Under the pieces are notes generated by a model, which saw only the letters and a list, made by a program, of their open reading frames with translations, was not told where the DNA came from and searched no databases. A program made the translations under genes and the position numbers. A DNA stretch of 7,733 nt from Clostridiales bacterium (GTDB lineage Bacteria; Bacillota_A; Clostridia; Christensenellales; Aristaeellaceae): assembly GCA_024684665.1 (NCBI GenBank), contig JAIKWN010000228.1:1-7733 (forward strand). Reading direction: 5' to 3'. This document shows, piece after piece, positions 5,601-7,733 of this stretch (its first letter is position 1; every line of letters begins with the position of its first letter).

Positions 5601-6861
5601 CATCACGAAATCCTTTAAGGTTACAGTGCGCAAGAGTACTCTGATCGATACGATCACGCTTGATAAACATTCTCTCGTAATGTCCGGCGGTGAAACGTAT
5701 CAGCTGACCGCAACGATCAAACCCTCTATAGCCACCAACAAGGAGCTGGAGTGGTATTCGGACAACACGACCGTGGCGACGGTGGACGAGGCCGGTTTCG
5801 TGACGGCGAAGAATCCCGGCGTAGCAAACATTCACTGCAGGGCGAAGGACGGAAGTGGGTCCTTTGATATCTGCGTGGTACAGATCGCGACTGTGCTGAT
5901 CCAGAGCATAACGGTGGATCCGTATACAATGACGATCAACGAAGGCGACACTGCGCAGCTGACCGCGCGGCTCTATCCTGCCAACGTCAGTTCCACGAAG
6001 GTCACCTGGTCCTCCAGCAACACTGATGTCGCTACCGTTGACGCCAATGGTAAGGTGACCGGTCAGGGCGGCGGCGAGGTGATCATCCGTGCGACCAGCG
6101 CTGACGGCGGAAGCGTGTACGGTACCGCGATCGTCAAGGTCCGCGCGGCCGTCAACGTAACGAGTGTGAAGATCAATCCCGGCAGCTTCGAGCTGCTGCT
6201 CAATGACTCCACGACCTTGTCTGTCAGCGCGTCCCCGAAGGGTGCCGAGGAGATGAGCCGCACGTGGTCAACTTCCGACAAGTCCGTCGTTTCGGTCGAC
6301 GCGAATGGCAAGGTGAGCGGCCTGAAGCTCGGAAGTGCAAACATCACCGTCAAGGTCGGCAAGAAGACGGATACCATCACCATCTATGTCGTCAGCGCGC
6401 TGAGCCGGTACGGCGAGGTCATCAACTGCAAGAAGCGCGTTAACGTTCGTGAGGGCGCCTCAGGCACTTCTAAGACGATCGGCTACGCGTACTTGGGCGA
6501 TGATTACAAGGTGCTCGGTCAGACCGGCAACTGGGTGAAGATCCAGTACACATCCAAGAAGGCGGGCTATATCTGGTACACCTACATCGATATCGTAGGC
6601 GGCAACCAGTACGTCTCCAACGGGATGAATACGAACGCTGGCACAGCGACCAGCACGAACGCCACCTACACGCAGGTGACCATCGTCAATGTCAAGGAAT
6701 GGTGCAATGTGCGCTCCGGCCCTGGCACTGGGTTCTCCAAGGTCGGTACCGCGCCGCTCCACTCCGTGTACTCCTTCCGCGGCGTACAGGGTGACTGGAT
6801 CCAGGTGCTCTACGGTAACACGACTGCGTATATCTACAAGGATTACTGCCAGCTCAGCTGA
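2647..6861 (+). CDS. Large exported protein with multiple bacterial Ig-like domains and two C-terminal SH3b domains
   Basis: 1404-residue secreted surface protein; binding target unknown. Residues 1-24 are a signal peptide (MKRIS, hydrophobic core, cleavage after ARA). The start at 2647 is preferred over the upstream ATG at 2557 because it has a purine-rich binding site and begins the signal peptide; the longer form would overlap the promoter. Domains in order: a group 3-like Ig module at 28-109 (YQVGDTLDLAGL), an unassigned beta-rich module at 111-213, Big_2-like modules at about 214-309 and 310-413, group 3-like modules at 426-533 and 534-636, divergent Big_2-like modules at 637-761, 762-878 and 879-996, three classical Big_2 repeats at 997-1255, and SH3b domains at 1256-1317 and 1342-1404. 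There is no LPXTG motif, SLH domain or transmembrane anchor, so attachment, if any, would be through the SH3b domains, which in other proteins bind peptidoglycan. No catalytic domain is recognised. It is monocistronic between its own promoter and terminator. Adhesin or wall-matrix roles are guesses. Confidence 0.9.
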   Translation: MKRISALVMALLFVLTLVPVTARAAGEFVVSGPTKTTYQVGDTLDLAGLIVKMDGTVIYDYTGGVKDLVKVTRDDGDTLTDPLTKDVKLKLSSETYPELNQSVSIKVKDTWWTTTVTTTPQDVKYNEALKPSAAGISVVKTVKKWDKATNSVVSETPITITYGSEPEGYEYEFLPVTFTKDQIGQTVPITIRLLEKGKVVVERSDLLAVNVKGVEVDSVEVAPDSVEILPGKSAAVSLTLKDSSSNILDPNAIEDAVVWATDDASVADVSGGNSGATISVPADATAGSTAEITATIGSKSAKVKVTVADAEPTSLKILSGGAYISELTVLQGTEHKLTAVLYNSSGDVVATSPIVWEIDGTNANSDGRQIIELTEDGTIIALYPHDSAVKVKATLTYGGTDYSATVSVTVNEATTVAPDPEEGKKYTFLKIEAVGKKYYMIGEKYDPKDLEVRAYVLNESTGETLGYVISDFTYTLSHTKNSSAKLKPTDLASAFNASGEAKLTASYTFKYLHSDGSMTTKTLTASETLYVYSERPYMVVIDEYPYMTTYYKGETLDPDGLVLKVAYTSDGFDESSPKISRYEPLAINTETIPELNHKFTQDDVDAGGREFKIIGPTDKYGTAPDPATLPIQVSAPVTNGSDPADWPPVVSVSTLTFTYEEYIASPVTKKQFKVTMKDKNTPQSSLAWSISNPKTASYKVLSYIDGVFTIEVTPLMPGKTVISVRPRGLSDKKGTDDDAWMTGDDWDAYTGKCEIEVLGSPDEKIYAMKLDHESLTLLLGESGALLPVFTPETAYDDVTWEAYAYDDDHTAGDVAKAFAKEFIDVDKLHKEGIIKTLKMTPTVKNFKLYIEATTVNKHPKGESGAKKLKDDAIVYIVGIAVDSMTIDRSDLTLYAGSSEPVTAVVYPDEASDKTVAWASSDETSPVQYNSTTIAAAPIVEISSVYHEGSKSTGMVKTNRANFEAYCAEKGVDTYTATIYAVASSGITKSFKVTVRKSTLIDTITLDKHSLVMSGGETYQLTATIKPSIATNKELEWYSDNTTVATVDEAGFVTAKNPGVANIHCRAKDGSGSFDICVVQIATVLIQSITVDPYTMTINEGDTAQLTARLYPANVSSTKVTWSSSNTDVATVDANGKVTGQGGGEVIIRATSADGGSVYGTAIVKVRAAVNVTSVKINPGSFELLLNDSTTLSVSASPKGAEEMSRTWSTSDKSVVSVDANGKVSGLKLGSANITVKVGKKTDTITIYVVSALSRYGEVINCKKRVNVREGASGTSKTIGYAYLGDDYKVLGQTGNWVKIQYTSKKAGYIWYTYIDIVGGNQYVSNGMNTNAGTATSTNATYTQVTIVNVKEWCNVRSGPGTGFSKVGTAPLHSVYSFRGVQGDWIQVLYGNTTAYIYKDYCQLS
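5635..6411 (+). repeat. Three tandem Big_2 Ig-like repeats (protein level)
   Basis: Residues 997-1081, 1083-1168 and 1169-1255 repeat the same plan: an I-T-V/L-D start, G/D-x-T-x-Q/T-L-T/S in the second strand, W-S-S/T-S-N/D, a V-A-T-V-D-A-N-G-K-V-T-G-like turn, then a G-x-A-x-I strand. The second and third share VDANGKV exactly. The repetition is clear in protein but not in DNA, so these are old duplications rather than a recent expansion. Confidence 0.85.
6412..6858 (+). repeat. Pair of SH3b domains joined by a Thr/Asn-rich linker (protein level)
   Basis: Residues 1256-1317 and 1342-1404 both show the SH3b pattern: VNVREGASG and CNVRSGPGTG near the start, then a G-x-W-V/I-K/Q-I/V-x-Y turn (TGNWVKIQY, QGDWIQVLY), and a closing aromatic strand (GYIWYTYIDIV, AYIYKDYCQL). 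The linker at 1318-1341 is rich in Asn, Thr and Gly and probably flexible. In related proteins such domains bind the cell wall. Confidence 0.85.
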
Positions 6862-6881
6862 CGGTGTGTCCGAAACGAACG

Positions 6882-6907
6882 AAAGGGGCTCTTTGGAGCC
6901 CCTTTTT
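6882..6907 (+). terminator. Intrinsic terminator of the large exported-protein gene
   Basis: GGGGCTC (6885-6891) pairs perfectly with GAGCCCC (6896-6902) around TTTG and is followed by five T. AAA before the stem lets pairing extend into the T-run, so it may also work on the opposite strand. It lies 20 bases after the stop codon. Confidence 0.93.
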
Positions 6908-6914
6908 GTGCGCC

Positions 6915-6944
6915 TTGACGGGCGGATGCCGTGTATGCTATTTT
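6915..6944 (+). promoter_or_regulatory. Promoter of the type III glutamine synthetase gene
   Basis: TTGACG (6915-6920), an 18-base spacer, then TATTTT (6939-6944) preceded by TGC, an extended -10. Transcription would begin near 6951, giving a leader of about 110 bases. It starts right after the preceding terminator, so the gene is an independent unit. Confidence 0.65.
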
Positions 6945-6973
6945 GCAGGCAGATCCCTGGCGGGCGTTTTGCA

Positions 6974-7039
6974 GCGCGGTTCTGTATGGCCCGGACGGGG
7001 GAGGAACGCGCGAAAGCCGTACATGGCGGTTTTTTTGCG
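6974..7039 (+). promoter_or_regulatory. Structured leader with two overlapping hairpins upstream of glnN
   Basis: Hairpin A: GCGCG (6974-6978) pairs with CGCGC (7007-7011), and after a bulged G, TTC (6980-6982) pairs with GAA (7004-7006). CCC (6990-6992) and the following G-run can pair inside. Hairpin B: CGCGAAA (7009-7015) pairs with TTT-TGCG (ending at 7039), and GCCG (7016-7019) with CGGT (7027-7030). They share bases 7009-7011, so full forms exclude each other. Hairpin B ends ten bases before the ribosome binding site and has a T-run in its 3' side. This suggests, but does not prove, leader control of glutamine synthetase. Confidence 0.4.
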
Positions 7040-7061
7040 AAAAGGATCGGAGGAACTGCAC

Positions 7062-7733
7062 ATGGCGGGCAGATCGCTTCCCTATGAGGAATTCGGCGCC
7101 GACGTATTTTCCGACGAGGTGATGCGTTCCCGGCTGAAGCCGGACGTGTATGCGGCGCTCCGGAAAACCATCGAGCAGGGCGGAGGCCTCGCCTACGGCA
7201 CGGCCGAGGCGGTTGCGGCGGAGATGATGGCGTGGGCCCTGGAGAAGGGCGCGACCCATTATACGCACTGGTTCCAGCCCATGACGGGTGCGACGGCGGA
7301 AAAGCGCGACAGCTTTCTGAGCTTCGGATCCCTGGACCGCGCGCCGATCCTGAACTTCTCCGCCAAGGCGCTGATCAAGGGAGAGGCGGACGGCTCCAGC
7401 CTTCCGTCAGGCGGACTCAGGGCTACATTCGAGGCGCGCGGCTACACCACATGGGATTGCACGAGCCCCGCGTTCATCAAGCGGGACGCCGATGGCGGCG
7501 GATGCCTGTGCATCCCCACTGCGTTCTGCTCCTTCTCCGGGGAGGCGCTCGATGAGAAGACCCCGCTGCTCAGGAGCATGGAGGCGATCAATCGGCAGTC
7601 ATTGCGCGTGCTTCGCCTGCTGGGGGATGAGGAAACGGTCCGCGTCACGCCGACGGTCGGCGCGGAGCAGGAGTATTTCTTGATCGACAAAAAGGCCTTC
7701 CTGAAGCGGAAGGATCTCGTCTATACCGGAAGG
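7062..7733 (+). CDS. glnN: Glutamine synthetase type III, N-terminal part (runs off the window)
   Basis: Makes glutamine from glutamate, ammonia and ATP in the cytoplasm, the entry step of nitrogen assimilation. Only the first 224 residues are present; the family is about 700 residues, so roughly two thirds lie beyond the window. No stop occurs up to the last base. Diagnostic type III blocks are VFSDEVMRSRL near 15-25, KGATHYTHWFQPMTG at 62-76, SSLPSGGLRATFEARGYT at 112-129, TSPAFIK at 134-140, CIPTAFCSFSGEALDEKTPL at 150-169, and GAEQEYFLID at 200-209 with Glu residues expected to bind metal at the active site. Where relatives usually have GPEQEYF this protein has Ala. The start is set by GGAGG at 7049-7053, eight bases before ATG. 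The family call is secure. Confidence 0.96.
   Translation, partial: MAGRSLPYEEFGADVFSDEVMRSRLKPDVYAALRKTIEQGGGLAYGTAEAVAAEMMAWALEKGATHYTHWFQPMTGATAEKRDSFLSFGSLDRAPILNFSAKALIKGEADGSSLPSGGLRATFEARGYTTWDCTSPAFIKRDADGGGCLCIPTAFCSFSGEALDEKTPLLRSMEAINRQSLRVLRLLGDEETVRVTPTVGAEQEYFLIDKKAFLKRKDLVYTGR

Noticed and set aside
4789..5835. 348-codon open frame on the minus strand inside the giant gene
   Set aside because: Its product is rich in Arg, His and Ile with no family pattern, as expected of a shadow frame opposite a GC-rich gene. The opposite strand has a coherent signal peptide and Ig-like modules.
5635..6411. Recent tandem DNA repeat or phase-variable array
   Set aside because: The repeats are visible only in protein; the DNA has diverged and there are no homopolymer or short tandem tracts suited to slipped-strand switching.

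Overview
The window looks like a chromosomal segment from a GC-rich member of the Clostridia (Firmicutes), most likely an uncultured gut lineage. This is inferred from strong AAGGAGG-type ribosome binding sites, a Firmicutes-style L10 leader with an attenuator upstream of rplJ, a type III glutamine synthetase, and a very large secreted protein with bacterial Ig-like and SH3b domains. The genus cannot be named from sequence alone.

Layout, left to right. Positions 1-50 may be the terminal end of an insertion sequence lying outside the window (weak call). Positions 80-998, minus strand, hold a lipoprotein of the YkuD-type L,D-transpeptidase family with its own promoter (1087-1115) and terminator (80-107). 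A divergent promoter of perfect sigma-A consensus (1138-1166) drives an L10 leader with an intrinsic terminator, then rplJ (1341-1862) and rplL (1943-2311), closed by a terminator (2329-2363). A comparatively AT-rich stretch without genes (about 2364-2550) leads to a promoter, a short leader with a perfect hairpin, and one 1404-residue exported protein (2647-6861). That protein has a signal peptide, about ten Ig-like modules and two C-terminal SH3b domains. It ends at a strong terminator (6882-6907). A new promoter (6915-6944) and a structured leader precede the first 224 codons of a type III glutamine synthetase (7062 to the window end).

Each unit appears to have its own promoter and terminator, so the window reads as four independent transcription units rather than one system. 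Two of them concern the envelope: the transpeptidase would crosslink peptidoglycan, and the giant SH3b protein may bind it. No functional link between them is shown beyond proximity. rplJ and rplL encode the ribosomal stalk and probably regulate themselves through the leader. Their separation from rplKA and rpoBC is the most unusual feature of the gene order. I found no CRISPR array, tRNA, toxin-antitoxin pair, phage gene or clearly new system.
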